Shown: positions 8,129-16,849 of the stretch, piece after piece | Layout: every line of letters starts with the position of its first letter | Position numbering within the stretch: the first letter of the stretch is position 1 | Assembly (NCBI GenBank): GCA_002389045.1 | Contig: DGNS01000008.1 | Location: 30,474 to 94,473 of the forward strand | Direction: 5' to 3' | Length of the DNA: 64,000 bases | Source of the DNA: Thiotrichaceae bacterium UBA4486 | GTDB lineage: Bacteria; Pseudomonadota; Gammaproteobacteria; Eutrophobiales; Eutrophobiaceae | The notes under the pieces: generated by a model | What the model saw: the letters and a program-made list of their open reading frames with translations, nothing else | Databases searched by the model: none | What the model was told of the DNA's origin: nothing | Made by a program: the position numbers and the translations under genes

Positions 8129-9094
8129 TCAGGCATTCAGTTTACCTACGCGGTGATCGCCGGCAGCCTGCAGATCGGCATGGTAGGAAGAACGCACCAT
8201 CGGGCCGCTGGCCACGTTTCTGAATCCGGCGGAACGTGCAAAATCCCCCAGTTCATTGAATTCATCCGGATGGACGAATCGTTCAACCGGCAAATGATAA
8301 CGGCTGGGTTGCAGGTACTGTCCCAGAGTTAACATGTCGCAGCGATGATCGTGCAGATCGCTGATCACCTGTCTGACATCCGCCATGGATTCCCCCAGTC
8401 CCAGCATAAGGCCGGACTTGGTCGTCACGTCCGGGTGTTGCTGTTTGAATCGTTTAATAAGATTCAGCGACCATTGATAGTCCGAACCGGGACGTACCTT
8501 GCGATACAGCGCCGGTACGGTCTCGAGATTATGATTGAATACATCCGGCGGCGACTCCCGGAATATATCCAGCGCCCGGTCCATACGACCGCGAAAATCC
8601 GGAACCAGAATTTCAATAGTCACAGCGGGTGTTTGCCGGCGTATGGCCTCGATACAACGTTTGAAATGTCCCGCACCGCCATCCCGGAGATCGTCACGAT
8701 CCACAGAGGTCACCACCACGTACTTGAGTTGCATCAACGCAATGGCTTGCGCCAGATGCGCAGGTTCCTGTTCGTCCAGTGGTTGCGGCCGGCCGTGGGC
8801 GACATCGCAGAACGGGCAGCGGCGGGTACATAAATCACCCATGATCATGAATGTTGCCGTGCCCTTGCCAAAACATTCACCGAGGTTCGGGCAGGCCGCT
8901 TCCTCACACACCGTGTGCAGCTGTTGTTCCCGCAAGAGTTTTTTCAGTCGAAAAACACCGGGATCGGTTGGCGCCGGAGCGCGTATCCACGCCGGTTTTT
9001 TCGGCAAAGGTCCCTCGCTAGGCACCACTTTGATGGGTATCCGCGAGGTTTTCAGTTTACCGCGCTGACTCTTGTCCGGTGCAATTTTACTCAT
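8129..9094 (-). CDS. lipA: Lipoyl synthase
   Basis: 321 residues starting MSKIAPDKSQ, 8 nt after the lipB stop; the 27-residue upstream extension would overlap lipB and is unlike the family. A radical-SAM enzyme that inserts two sulfurs into octanoyl chains on lipoyl domains. The auxiliary [4Fe-4S] ligands are in CEEAACPNLGEC, and the radical-SAM cluster is CTRRCPFC. The GSDYQWSLN and TKSGLMLGLGE segments are typical, and the closing RSSYHA supplies the conserved RSSY serine ligand. Works after LipB, the next gene upstream; known acceptors include GcvH, encoded in this window at 46905. Confidence 0.97.
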   Translation of the reverse strand: MSKIAPDKSQRGKLKTSRIPIKVVPSEGPLPKKPAWIRAPAPTDPGVFRLKKLLREQQLHTVCEEAACPNLGECFGKGTATFMIMGDLCTRRCPFCDVAHGRPQPLDEQEPAHLAQAIALMQLKYVVVTSVDRDDLRDGGAGHFKRCIEAIRRQTPAVTIEILVPDFRGRMDRALDIFRESPPDVFNHNLETVPALYRKVRPGSDYQWSLNLIKRFKQQHPDVTTKSGLMLGLGESMADVRQVISDLHDHRCDMLTLGQYLQPSRYHLPVERFVHPDEFNELGDFARSAGFRNVASGPMVRSSYHADLQAAGDHRVGKLNA

Positions 9095-9102
9095 TAGATC
9101 AT

Positions 9103-9768
9103 TTACAGTTGGGCCAGGTATCGGTTTTCCGGTGTTGCTTCTCCGGCGCGGATCGGCTGACCCAGCTCGAGGCAAGATGCCAGCCGGGGCAGCAGATCCG
9201 TGGCCACCTCCGACACTGATTTGCCGGGAACAATATCACCGAGCTGGGTGATCTCAAGACCCCGATAACCGCAGGGATTAATACCATTATAAGGTGACAG
9301 ATCCATGTTCACGTTCAGGGCAATACCGTGCCAGGTCCGGCCGCGTTTGACACGGATGCCAAGGGCGGCAATTTTTCTGCCCTGCACATACACGCCCGGA
9401 GCCCCGGCTTTTTGTGTTGCCGGGACACCATAGTCATCGAGTTGATCGATAATCGCTTTTTCCAGCCGCTGCACCAGTCCCCTGACGCCGTAGTCTTTGC
9501 AGTGCATGTTCAACAGGCAATAGACGACCAGTTGTCCGGGACCATGATAGGTAACCTGGCCGCCGCGGTCGGTCTGAACCACGGGGATATCACCCACATT
9601 CAGTAAATGCTCGCTGTTGCCGTTCAACCCCACCGTGTACACCGGTGGATGTTCAAGACACCACAACTCATCCGGGGTGGCGTCGAGGGCCGACAGACTG
9701 AAGTCCACCATGGACTGGTAACATTCCACGTAGTCCACCGTGCCGAGGTGTCTGACATGACATATCAT
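9103..9768 (-). CDS. lipB: Octanoyltransferase
   Basis: 221 residues. Moves octanoate from octanoyl-ACP to the lipoyl-domain lysine, the first step of endogenous lipoate synthesis. The family core GGQVTYHGPGQLVVY and the later GAPGVYVQGRKIAALG block are present. The active-site Cys/Lys pair expected in the C-terminal half is seen in NGINPCGYRGLEITQL and in the KIAALGIRV segment. The gene starts 2 nt after the ybeD stop and ends 8 nt before lipA, so ybeD-lipB-lipA is one transcription unit. Confidence 0.96.
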   Translation of the reverse strand: MICHVRHLGTVDYVECYQSMVDFSLSALDATPDELWCLEHPPVYTVGLNGNSEHLLNVGDIPVVQTDRGGQVTYHGPGQLVVYCLLNMHCKDYGVRGLVQRLEKAIIDQLDDYGVPATQKAGAPGVYVQGRKIAALGIRVKRGRTWHGIALNVNMDLSPYNGINPCGYRGLEITQLGDIVPGKSVSEVATDLLPRLASCLELGQPIRAGEATPENRYLAQL

Positions 9769-9770
9769 GG

Positions 9771-10055
9771 CTACAGAGCCATCAGGATTTTTTCATGCGC
9801 GGTCAAATCCATGTAGATATTATCCAGTTGCTCGCGGCTGTGGGCATCGATGGTGACGGTGACCGCGATAAAGTTGCCGTTGCGGCTGCCACGTGTGCGT
9901 ATGGCGCCTTCATGAATATCATCGACATGACGCTTGATAATCCCGAAAACAAGGGCATCAAAGTCGGTTTCCGCCCTGCCCATAACCTTGATCGGAAACC
10001 GGCACGGAAATTCCATCAGGCTTTGCCGATCCTTATCCGGCATCATACTGGCCAT
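9771..10055 (-). CDS. ybeD: DUF493/YbeD family protein
   Basis: 94 residues with the family core FPCRFPIKVMG, the central SRNGNFIAVTVTI strand and the C-terminal HEKILMAL. E. coli YbeD has an ACT-like alpha/beta fold and unknown function. Its neighbours in many gammaproteobacteria are dacA, dat and lipB. Here it heads the lipB-lipA unit, while dacA and dat are about 18 kb away (28-30 kb), so the usual cluster is split. Confidence 0.9.
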   Translation of the reverse strand: MASMMPDKDRQSLMEFPCRFPIKVMGRAETDFDALVFGIIKRHVDDIHEGAIRTRGSRNGNFIAVTVTIDAHSREQLDNIYMDLTAHEKILMAL

Positions 10056-10265
10056 ATCTCACAAAATAAAAAGCGTTATATTAAGACGTTAGATTAACAC
10101 ATGAAAAGCGGAATTAATCCGCAGACTGCGTACATCAGTAATCACCGGCCAACGATGATATTTCAGGGACGACTGCCAGACCGCGATGAAACCGGTCGTA
10201 TGATGGCCACGGTTAACCTACAATGGTGCCGTTAATACACCTTGAAATAACAGGAGGAAGTACCC

Positions 10266-10616
10266 ATGGGCATCAAAGAAAACGCAAGTCGAACCGATAC
10301 CTGGATCCGGGCATTGTTCATGGTCATCTATGGCGTCATCTTCTACATCCTCTGTGGCATCATCGGCCTTCTGGTGCTGATCCAGTTCATTGCCAAAGTC
10401 ATCACCGGCAAGCTTATCGATGATTTATCGGAATTCAGCCCCAGGCTGACCGATTACGCCCTGCAAATCCTGATTTTCCTCACTTTTCAGTCCGATAATA
10501 AACCCTGGCCGTTCACCTCTACACCTGCTATCGATGACGGTCCGGGCGACTCTGCCGAAGCAACCGGCGCCGGCGCCATTGAGGATAAAGAGGACAAAAA
10601 AGACGAATCAACCTGA
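10266..10616 (+). CDS. DUF4389 membrane protein
   Basis: 116 residues. A long hydrophobic segment (about 17-45) is followed by the GKLIDDLSEFSPRLTDYALQILIFLTFQSDNKPWPF block typical of DUF4389. The remaining 35 residues are an acidic, low-complexity tail. An AGGAGG ribosome-binding site (10252-10257) lies 8 nt before the ATG. Predicted inner-membrane protein of unknown function, with one or two membrane passes. Separated from the following oxidoreductase by an AT-rich 208-bp promoter-like region, so probably not in the same operon. Confidence 0.8.
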   Translation: MGIKENASRTDTWIRALFMVIYGVIFYILCGIIGLLVLIQFIAKVITGKLIDDLSEFSPRLTDYALQILIFLTFQSDNKPWPFTSTPAIDDGPGDSAEATGAGAIEDKEDKKDEST

Positions 10617-10824
10617 GTCCACACGGATAGAATCCGGCATTTGCTATTGTGCGTCGCAACAAACCGATTATACTGATCGGTTAATGATTGATTATTTTTT
10701 TGTTATACCTATTAATTATTAAAATATAGTTAATAATTACTTTTAATTATTAATTGGATTGTTATGATCCCGCCTGATATTACCGGCTGACCACAGCTCA
10801 TACGTTACTATTTCTATATATTTC
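10617..10824. promoter_or_regulatory. AT-rich upstream region with direct repeats
   Basis: The 208-bp region before the large oxidoreductase is strongly AT-rich from 10685 to 10760. It contains TTAATTATTAA twice (10712-10722 and 10743-10753), 31 bp apart or about three helical turns, and the shared motif at 10731-10750. This resembles a complex activator-dependent promoter, but I cannot place -35/-10 boxes with confidence. Confidence 0.45.
10731..10750. promoter_or_regulatory. AT-rich motif shared with the cysB/TSUP region, copy 2
   Basis: TAATAATTACTTTTAATTAT is identical in 19 of 20 positions to 2416-2435. Its end is 75 nt from the ATG at 10825, the same distance as copy 1 has to the TSUP ATG. 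It is a candidate site for the CysB-type regulator, and would put the oxidoreductase under the same control as the exporter. Confidence 0.45.
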
Positions 10825-13800
10825 ATGGACAAACAGACAACTGTACACGCCAAGACTGAATCCGATGACAACGAACTGATCCCGGGGATTGACGGCTATC
10901 GTTACCCTGATCTGTATGAGCCTGAAAAACTCAAGGCTCTACATGATGATTTTCTCCGGGAACTTGCAGACAAGGCGCCCGGGTTGTCGCAACGCTTTCA
11001 GGCTTACAACGACAGTCAGGGCAGCGGTTTTTCGGCCACGGAAATTTCATCTTTACTCGTCGATGTGGCGCCCCATGTCGGTGAGTTCGTCGCCCGCCTT
11101 TTCAATGTTGAAAATGTCCGCGAAGCCCAGGCGCAGGACATCCTCGCTGATATTGATACTGTATTCGTCTACAAGAACGAGGTAGCCGCCAAGGCCACGG
11201 CGGCCTTGAAAAAGGAAGACCAGGAGGAGTGGGACAGCGAGGGGCTGCATGGAGATATGCTGTTATTGCAGGCCTGTCTGTTCCCGACAACGGATTTCGA
11301 TAACGATCCCGAGTACGCGGTTGCCGAAATCGGCGCACTTCTGGCCCGCCTCAATGCCCACTACCAGGCACTCGCCAGGGGTAAAGACAGCCTCATCAGC
11401 GACGCCGATATGCGCGTGGACCAGATTACCGCCGATCTCTCGGGGCATGACCAGGCAAAAATCACCTTTGCCGATATTCTCGAACTCAAGGATCGCGGCG
11501 ACATTATCGCGGCACTGCTACTGGTTCTGCAACGCTGGACACTGGCCGCGATGACGGGAAAGCTGGAACAACTGGACACCTCGGGCTGGGTGGCTTTGCG
11601 CTTTGCGGAAAAGCGCGATTTCAATGACCTGGTCCATCACGACACCGGGGTTCTCGGGGGTTTTGAGACCTGGGTGGCGCCGGCCAGTGAACGGCGCCTG
11701 CGCGACGGTTTCGGCCTGACCGATCCGCGTTTCAACGAACGCCAGAGCCTCAGCGAGGTGGATCACTGCATCTACTGTCACGAGCGCGATACCGATTCCT
11801 GCTCCAAGGGCATGCGCAACAAGCGCGATGGTGGTTTCAAAACCAATCCGCTGGGTTCGGTCATGATCGGCTGCCCGCTGGAAGAGAAAATTTCCGAAAT
11901 GCACCTGGTCAAGCGCGGCGGTGACAACATCGGCGCCCTGGCGCTGATCATCATCGACAACCCGATGTGCCCGGGAACCGGTCATCGTATCTGCAATGAC
12001 TGCATGCGCGGCTGCATCTACCAGAAAACCGAGCCGGTAAACATCCCGCAGATAGAAACCAATGTGCTGACCGATGTGCTGTTCATGCCCTGGGGTTTCG
12101 AGATTTACAGCTTTTTGACCCGCTGGAATCCGCTCAATATCAAACGGCCTTATGCCCTGCCCTACAACGGCAAAAACACCCTGGTCGTCGGTATGGGTCC
12201 GGCGGGTTATACACTCAGCCATTACCTGCTGAACGAGGGATTTGCCGTCGCCGGCATTGACGCCCTGAAGATCGAACCCCTGCCGAAGGAACTTACCGGG
12301 GATGCGCAGACGCCACCGCGACCGATACGCGATTTTTCCGACCTCTACGAGGAACTCGACAAACGCGTGCTTGCCGGGTTCGGCGGTGTCGCCGAGTACG
12401 GCATCACCGTGCGCTGGGACAAGAATTTCCTCAAGGTGATATACCTGAGCCTGGCCCGCCGCCGCACCTTCCGCTGTTACGGCGGTATACGCTTCGGCGG
12501 CACCCTGACCATCGAGGAAGCCTGGGATCTGGGATTCGATCACATCGCCATCGCCAGCGGTGCCGGCAAACCGACCATTATCGGTCTGAAGAACAACCTC
12601 ATCCGCGGCATTCGCAAGGCTTCGGACTTTCTCATGGCCCTGCAGCTCACCGGCGCCGCCAAGCACAACTCGCTGGCCAACCTGCAGGTACGCCTGCCCA
12701 TCGGCATCATCGGTGGCGGCCTGACCGCTATTGACACAACTACCGAAGTAATGGCTTACTATCCAGTACAAGTCGAGAAAATAAAGTCCCGCTATGAAGA
12801 ACTGGTTGCATGCTACGGTGAAGACCGTGTCCGTGGCCAGTACGATGAAGAAGAACTGGGTATTCTCGATGAGTACCTCGAGCATGGGCGGGCCATTGCC
12901 GCCGAGCGCCAGCGTGCCGCGGTCGCCGGGGAGTCACCCGATTTCCAGAAACTCATCGACGGCTGGGGCGGTGTGACGATGTTCTACCGCAAGGGCATCA
13001 AGGACTCGCCGGCCTACCGGCAGAACCACGAAGAGATTTACGAGGCCCTGCAGGAAGGTATCCACCTGGCCGAGGGCATGAGCCCGGTAGAAGCCATCGA
13101 AGATGAATACGGCGCCCTCAAGGCCGTCAAATTCGACATTCTGGAAGAGAAAGAAGGCCGCTGGATCAGTGAAGGCAAGTCACGGAAAGTGCCTGTGCGC
13201 AGTCTTTTTATCGCCGCCGGCACGGCGCCGAATACCATCTATGAGCAGGAATATCCCTACAATTTTCGCATGGATGAGAAATTCTTCCAGCGTTACGAAC
13301 CGCACTGGGAAGACGGCGAAACTCCTGAACTGGTGCCCATGAACGATACCCCGATACCGAAGCTGGGCAAGCCGGCGCCGCTGACCTCCTATCACAAGCA
13401 CGGCAAATTCATCAGCTTCTACGGCGATAATCATCCGGTCTATGCCGGTAATGTCGTCAAGGCCATGGCCAGCGCCAAGGACGGCTACCCGTATATAGTC
13501 CGGCTGTTTGAAAAACAGATCACCAATCCCGATCCGGCGTCACAGCCGCAGCGCGACCAGGCCCTGGAAGCACTGTTTGCACACATGGATGAGGAACTCA
13601 TTGCCACGGTCGAGAAAATCAACCGCCTGACGCCAACCATCATCGAGGTCATCGTCAAGGCTCCGGCCCAGGCCCGCAAGTTCGAACCTGGACAGTTTTA
13701 CCGGGTGCAGAACCTGGAATCCCTGGCGCCAACCATCAAGGGCACTGTACTGGCCGCGGAAGGGCTGGCTCTTACCGGCGCCTGGGTGGATAAGGAGAAA

Positions 13801-14589
13801 GGCCTGATCTCCCTGATTGCACTGGAAATGGGCAGTTCCTCGCGCCTGTGTTCACTGTGGAAAAAAGGCGATCCCCTGGTGGTCATGGGCGTCACCGGCG
13901 CACCCACGGACATTCCCGAGGGAAAAAACGTCATGCTGGTCGGCGGCGGTCTGGGTAACGCCGTACAGTTTTCCATCGGCAAGGCACTGCGCGCCAACGG
14001 TAATCGCGTTATCTATTTCGCCGGTTACAAAAACCCGACCGACGTTTTCAAGGTGGAAGACATCGAGGCTGCCTCCGATGTCATTGTCTGGGCCGTGGAT
14101 CCGGCACCGGGTGTAGAGCCGATCCCGATCACCCGTCCGCAGGACAGGAGTATGGTTGGCAATATCCTGCAAGCTATCGAGGCCTACGGCAGGGGTGAGT
14201 TGGGCGAACCGGAGATTGCTCTCAGTGACGTGGATCATATGATCGTCATTGGCTCGGACCGCATGATGTCCGCCGTCAAGGAGGCCCGTAACGGCCGTCT
14301 GCAGGATCTGTTCAAACCCGATCATGTCGCTATCGGCTCCATCAACTCACCCATGCAGTGCATGATGAAAGGCGTCTGCGCCCAGTGCCTGTGCAAGCAC
14401 ATCGATCCGCATACGCAGGAGGAATACTTCGTCTATTCCTGCTACAACCAGGACCAGGAACTGGACCGTGTCGATTTCCCGAACCTCAATGCCCGCCTGC
14501 GGCAGAACACGGTACAGGAAAAACTTTCCAACCTGTGGCTCGAACACTTGCTGAATTCCGACGAGTGCCGGCAACTCTGCGGACAGTAA
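10825..14589 (+). CDS. Giant fused oxidoreductase: GltD/NfnB-like core plus PyrK/NfnA-like module
   Basis: 1254 residues. Residues 1-300 are an acidic helical region I cannot assign. At 313-397 two Cys clusters (C315, C318, C326; then C350, C382, C390, C393, C397) include a CxxC-x3-C set like the Fe-S region of glutamate synthase small subunits. A FAD-binding GMGPAG lies at 456-461 and an NAD(P)-binding IGGGLTA near 629-635, the GltD/NfnB arrangement. From about 940 the protein becomes a ferredoxin-reductase-type unit: GQFYRV flavin site near 957, VGGGLGNAVQ nucleotide site near 1040, and a C-terminal [2Fe-2S] set C1179-x5-C1185-x2-C1188 with C1206, as in PyrK/NfnA. NfnA and NfnB together bifurcate electrons between NAD(P)H and ferredoxin, so this may be a single-chain NfnAB-like enzyme. 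Redox partners are unknown. No signal peptide. Confidence 0.75.
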   Translation: MDKQTTVHAKTESDDNELIPGIDGYRYPDLYEPEKLKALHDDFLRELADKAPGLSQRFQAYNDSQGSGFSATEISSLLVDVAPHVGEFVARLFNVENVREAQAQDILADIDTVFVYKNEVAAKATAALKKEDQEEWDSEGLHGDMLLLQACLFPTTDFDNDPEYAVAEIGALLARLNAHYQALARGKDSLISDADMRVDQITADLSGHDQAKITFADILELKDRGDIIAALLLVLQRWTLAAMTGKLEQLDTSGWVALRFAEKRDFNDLVHHDTGVLGGFETWVAPASERRLRDGFGLTDPRFNERQSLSEVDHCIYCHERDTDSCSKGMRNKRDGGFKTNPLGSVMIGCPLEEKISEMHLVKRGGDNIGALALIIIDNPMCPGTGHRICNDCMRGCIYQKTEPVNIPQIETNVLTDVLFMPWGFEIYSFLTRWNPLNIKRPYALPYNGKNTLVVGMGPAGYTLSHYLLNEGFAVAGIDALKIEPLPKELTGDAQTPPRPIRDFSDLYEELDKRVLAGFGGVAEYGITVRWDKNFLKVIYLSLARRRTFRCYGGIRFGGTLTIEEAWDLGFDHIAIASGAGKPTIIGLKNNLIRGIRKASDFLMALQLTGAAKHNSLANLQVRLPIGIIGGGLTAIDTTTEVMAYYPVQVEKIKSRYEELVACYGEDRVRGQYDEEELGILDEYLEHGRAIAAERQRAAVAGESPDFQKLIDGWGGVTMFYRKGIKDSPAYRQNHEEIYEALQEGIHLAEGMSPVEAIEDEYGALKAVKFDILEEKEGRWISEGKSRKVPVRSLFIAAGTAPNTIYEQEYPYNFRMDEKFFQRYEPHWEDGETPELVPMNDTPIPKLGKPAPLTSYHKHGKFISFYGDNHPVYAGNVVKAMASAKDGYPYIVRLFEKQITNPDPASQPQRDQALEALFAHMDEELIATVEKINRLTPTIIEVIVKAPAQARKFEPGQFYRVQNLESLAPTIKGTVLAAEGLALTGAWVDKEKGLISLIALEMGSSSRLCSLWKKGDPLVVMGVTGAPTDIPEGKNVMLVGGGLGNAVQFSIGKALRANGNRVIYFAGYKNPTDVFKVEDIEAASDVIVWAVDPAPGVEPIPITRPQDRSMVGNILQAIEAYGRGELGEPEIALSDVDHMIVIGSDRMMSAVKEARNGRLQDLFKPDHVAIGSINSPMQCMMKGVCAQCLCKHIDPHTQEEYFVYSCYNQDQELDRVDFPNLNARLRQNTVQEKLSNLWLEHLLNSDECRQLCGQ

Positions 14590-14727
14590 CCGGGATGTGA
14601 TTTATCCTGCATTTTCTGTAACAGCATGGCAAAATCGTGATGTTTCCGGCATTTATTCTGCCATAAGCGTTTGAATCCGGCTGATTCTGGCTTATATTGA
14701 TCGGGCAATCACTTGATCGGATCGCCC

Positions 14728-15840
14728 ATGCATAACCTGCAAGAAAAGCAGGTCCGCACCCTGGACCTCGCGGAATTTGCTCATATAGCCGCCGACGAAA
14801 CTGTCATTGTCGAACCCATACGGGATCGCACCCGGGAGCTGTTTGACAAAACCCTGGATTTGTTTGACCTGCAAAGCAGTGATAATCACGCAACTGACGG
14901 TGCAATCGATGTCTCCTCCAGGTTTACAAACCGCTACATTCCACTCCACGATGACCTCAGGAAAATCTACCTTTTTGCCGAGGCGCTCGGCGGCTATGAA
15001 CATCTCAATGAACTACTCAACGAACACTCACCGGCCAATCTGCTGTCGGCTCGGATTGATAAACTGCTGGATGATGATTATCTGAAAAGCGAAGATGTAC
15101 GGGTACTGGAAGAACAGCACGCCAATCTGACCACGGCACTGGAAAATGCCAACGAATACCTGAAAAAGCATGCCATTGAGGATTTTACCCGCGAGGAACT
15201 TACCGAATTGCATCACCTGCTGGTCAATGCCAGCCGGCGGAGTAAACAGATCGTCAATCTCCTTGGCAAACACAAGATCCGTGAGATCGAACAGGCTGTG
15301 GAGAAACTGTACGCTTTTCATGAAAAAATCCATTCGGTGGAGAAAACCGTAACCGGCATTTTCATGGTCGACAGCGAAGTGTTGTTCATACCGACAAGGG
15401 ACCTGATTGAATGCGTCAATACCATTTTCAGCGGTGTCGGTAATCCCTACCTGGCCGACAATATTGACGGCGTTCTGCTGCTCGCGGCCAGAAATCTGCT
15501 GATTGAAGCCGTCACTTTCTATTCCTACTATGGCAAGGAACGTATCTATAATCTGGTCAGCAAGGGCAGTAAAACCGTCAGTAACGCGGTGATTACCCAC
15601 CATATACGCAGTGAAATCAGTGAACTGTTCAAGGCCTGCAAGACCGATAACAAACTGGTATTGAAACGCATCATGAAAGACGCCGAGAAGGAATTCGAGA
15701 TATCAGTGGAAGCCATCCAGGCCGAAGCCGAACACAATGCCGTGGCCATTGTCAGGGATATGTTACCCAGACCCGAAGTGCCGAAAAGAGTAGTAAAAAA
15801 ATCACTGTTCAATAAAATCATGTCCTGGTTCAGGAAATGA
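14728..15840 (+). CDS. Uncharacterised helical protein
   Basis: 370 residues from ATG 14728; an upstream TTG at 14713 is a weaker start. I do not recognise the family. It is almost wholly alpha-helical, with charged stretches around 110-200 that could form coiled coil (REELTELHHLL, KIREIEQAVEKLY), a more hydrophobic central part (about 215-280), and a basic C-terminal tail ending FNKIMSWFRK that might act as an amphipathic membrane or partner contact. No signal peptide or clear transmembrane helix. It lies between the giant oxidoreductase (138 nt upstream) and the double cNMP-binding protein (64 nt downstream), all on one strand, suggesting a shared process. Confidence 0.6.
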   Translation: MHNLQEKQVRTLDLAEFAHIAADETVIVEPIRDRTRELFDKTLDLFDLQSSDNHATDGAIDVSSRFTNRYIPLHDDLRKIYLFAEALGGYEHLNELLNEHSPANLLSARIDKLLDDDYLKSEDVRVLEEQHANLTTALENANEYLKKHAIEDFTREELTELHHLLVNASRRSKQIVNLLGKHKIREIEQAVEKLYAFHEKIHSVEKTVTGIFMVDSEVLFIPTRDLIECVNTIFSGVGNPYLADNIDGVLLLAARNLLIEAVTFYSYYGKERIYNLVSKGSKTVSNAVITHHIRSEISELFKACKTDNKLVLKRIMKDAEKEFEISVEAIQAEAEHNAVAIVRDMLPRPEVPKRVVKKSLFNKIMSWFRK

Positions 15841-15904
15841 GCTATTGCATGGTTTCAGCAATATACAGATTGATAAATATTCCCGATACATAGAGTAACT
15901 ATTC

Positions 15905-16765
15905 ATGATTGAAGACCCGCAAATCATCCGTAATATCGAGCTGTTCAAATCGCTGTCTGAGGAGGCTATCAGTGTTATCCTGAAATCGAAGGAAAACAGC
16001 ATAGAGGAATACCCGTCCAAACAGATCATCCTCCGCGAAGATGAAATGGGCGATTGTATGTATGTCATCCTGGAAGGCACGGTCGAGGTCATGATCCGGG
16101 GTGGCTCAGGCAACCGTGAAATCACCATCGCCACGCTGAGAGCCGGGGACTTCTTCGGTGAACAGGCGCTGTTACCCGAAGGCACCGGCCGGCGTAATGC
16201 CACGGTACGGGCACTGCATCCGTCGAAACTGTTCAAGATCGACAAGAAATACGTGCTTCTCGGCGTCAAGAAAGACGTCACCGAACCGCAGAGCGAGGAT
16301 ATCACCGAAATCAACCCGAATCTGCCGGGCCACGAGGTGCGTGACCTGATCATGAAGATGCGCCTGTTCCAGTCGCTGGGCCGCGAGGAACTGATCAGCA
16401 TTGATGACTGGACACGGGTCCTGACAGTGGGCCCCGGCGAGTTTGTTATCAAGGAAGACGAGGAAGGTGACTATCTCTACGTGGTTCTGGAAGGCATCGT
16501 CGATGTATTCAATTTTGACGATGAAGACAAGATTGTCGTTCTGGCCAGACTTGAACCCGGCACCTACTTCGGCGAACAGGCCCTGCTCGCTGAAGAAAAG
16601 GGCAAACGCAATGCCTATGTAAGAACCGACGGCCAGGCCCGTCTCATACAGATCCCGAAGGAGTATTTCCGTCTGCTGGTGAACCGGGACAGTGAACTCG
16701 CCGCCGAGTTGAAAAAAGCCGGCGAGCAGCAACGCGCGACCATCAGGAAATTGCAGGGAGATTAA
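15905..16765 (+). CDS. Tandem cyclic nucleotide-binding domain protein
   Basis: 286 residues made of two Crp-type cNMP-binding beta-barrels (about 12-125 and 152-265) with short linkers. Each carries the phosphate-binding cassette pattern: GDFFGEQALLPEGTGRRNA in the first and GTYFGEQALLAEEKGKRNA in the second, including the conserved G-E and R-x-A residues. There is no helix-turn-helix, so it is not a Crp/Fnr transcription factor. The arrangement is like the regulatory subunit of protein kinase A. No kinase or channel domain is fused, so it probably acts by protein contact. Whether it binds cAMP, cGMP or neither is not shown. It sits between the unknown helical protein and an ABC-2 exporter. 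Confidence 0.8.
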   Translation: MIEDPQIIRNIELFKSLSEEAISVILKSKENSIEEYPSKQIILREDEMGDCMYVILEGTVEVMIRGGSGNREITIATLRAGDFFGEQALLPEGTGRRNATVRALHPSKLFKIDKKYVLLGVKKDVTEPQSEDITEINPNLPGHEVRDLIMKMRLFQSLGREELISIDDWTRVLTVGPGEFVIKEDEEGDYLYVVLEGIVDVFNFDDEDKIVVLARLEPGTYFGEQALLAEEKGKRNAYVRTDGQARLIQIPKEYFRLLVNRDSELAAELKKAGEQQRATIRKLQGD

Positions 16766-16849
16766 CGCTCGCGCTCCGGTGCCGGTCACACCTCGCGGAA
16801 CCGGTCTGTTATCATTGCCGCCTTCAGTTTCGCCCGAACCTCTCAGCCT

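Noticed and set aside
11518..12885. Long open frame of 455 codons on the minus strand
   Set aside because: It is antisense to the well-supported GltD/NfnB-like part of the giant oxidoreductase, has no recognisable motifs and reflects codon bias of the plus-strand gene.
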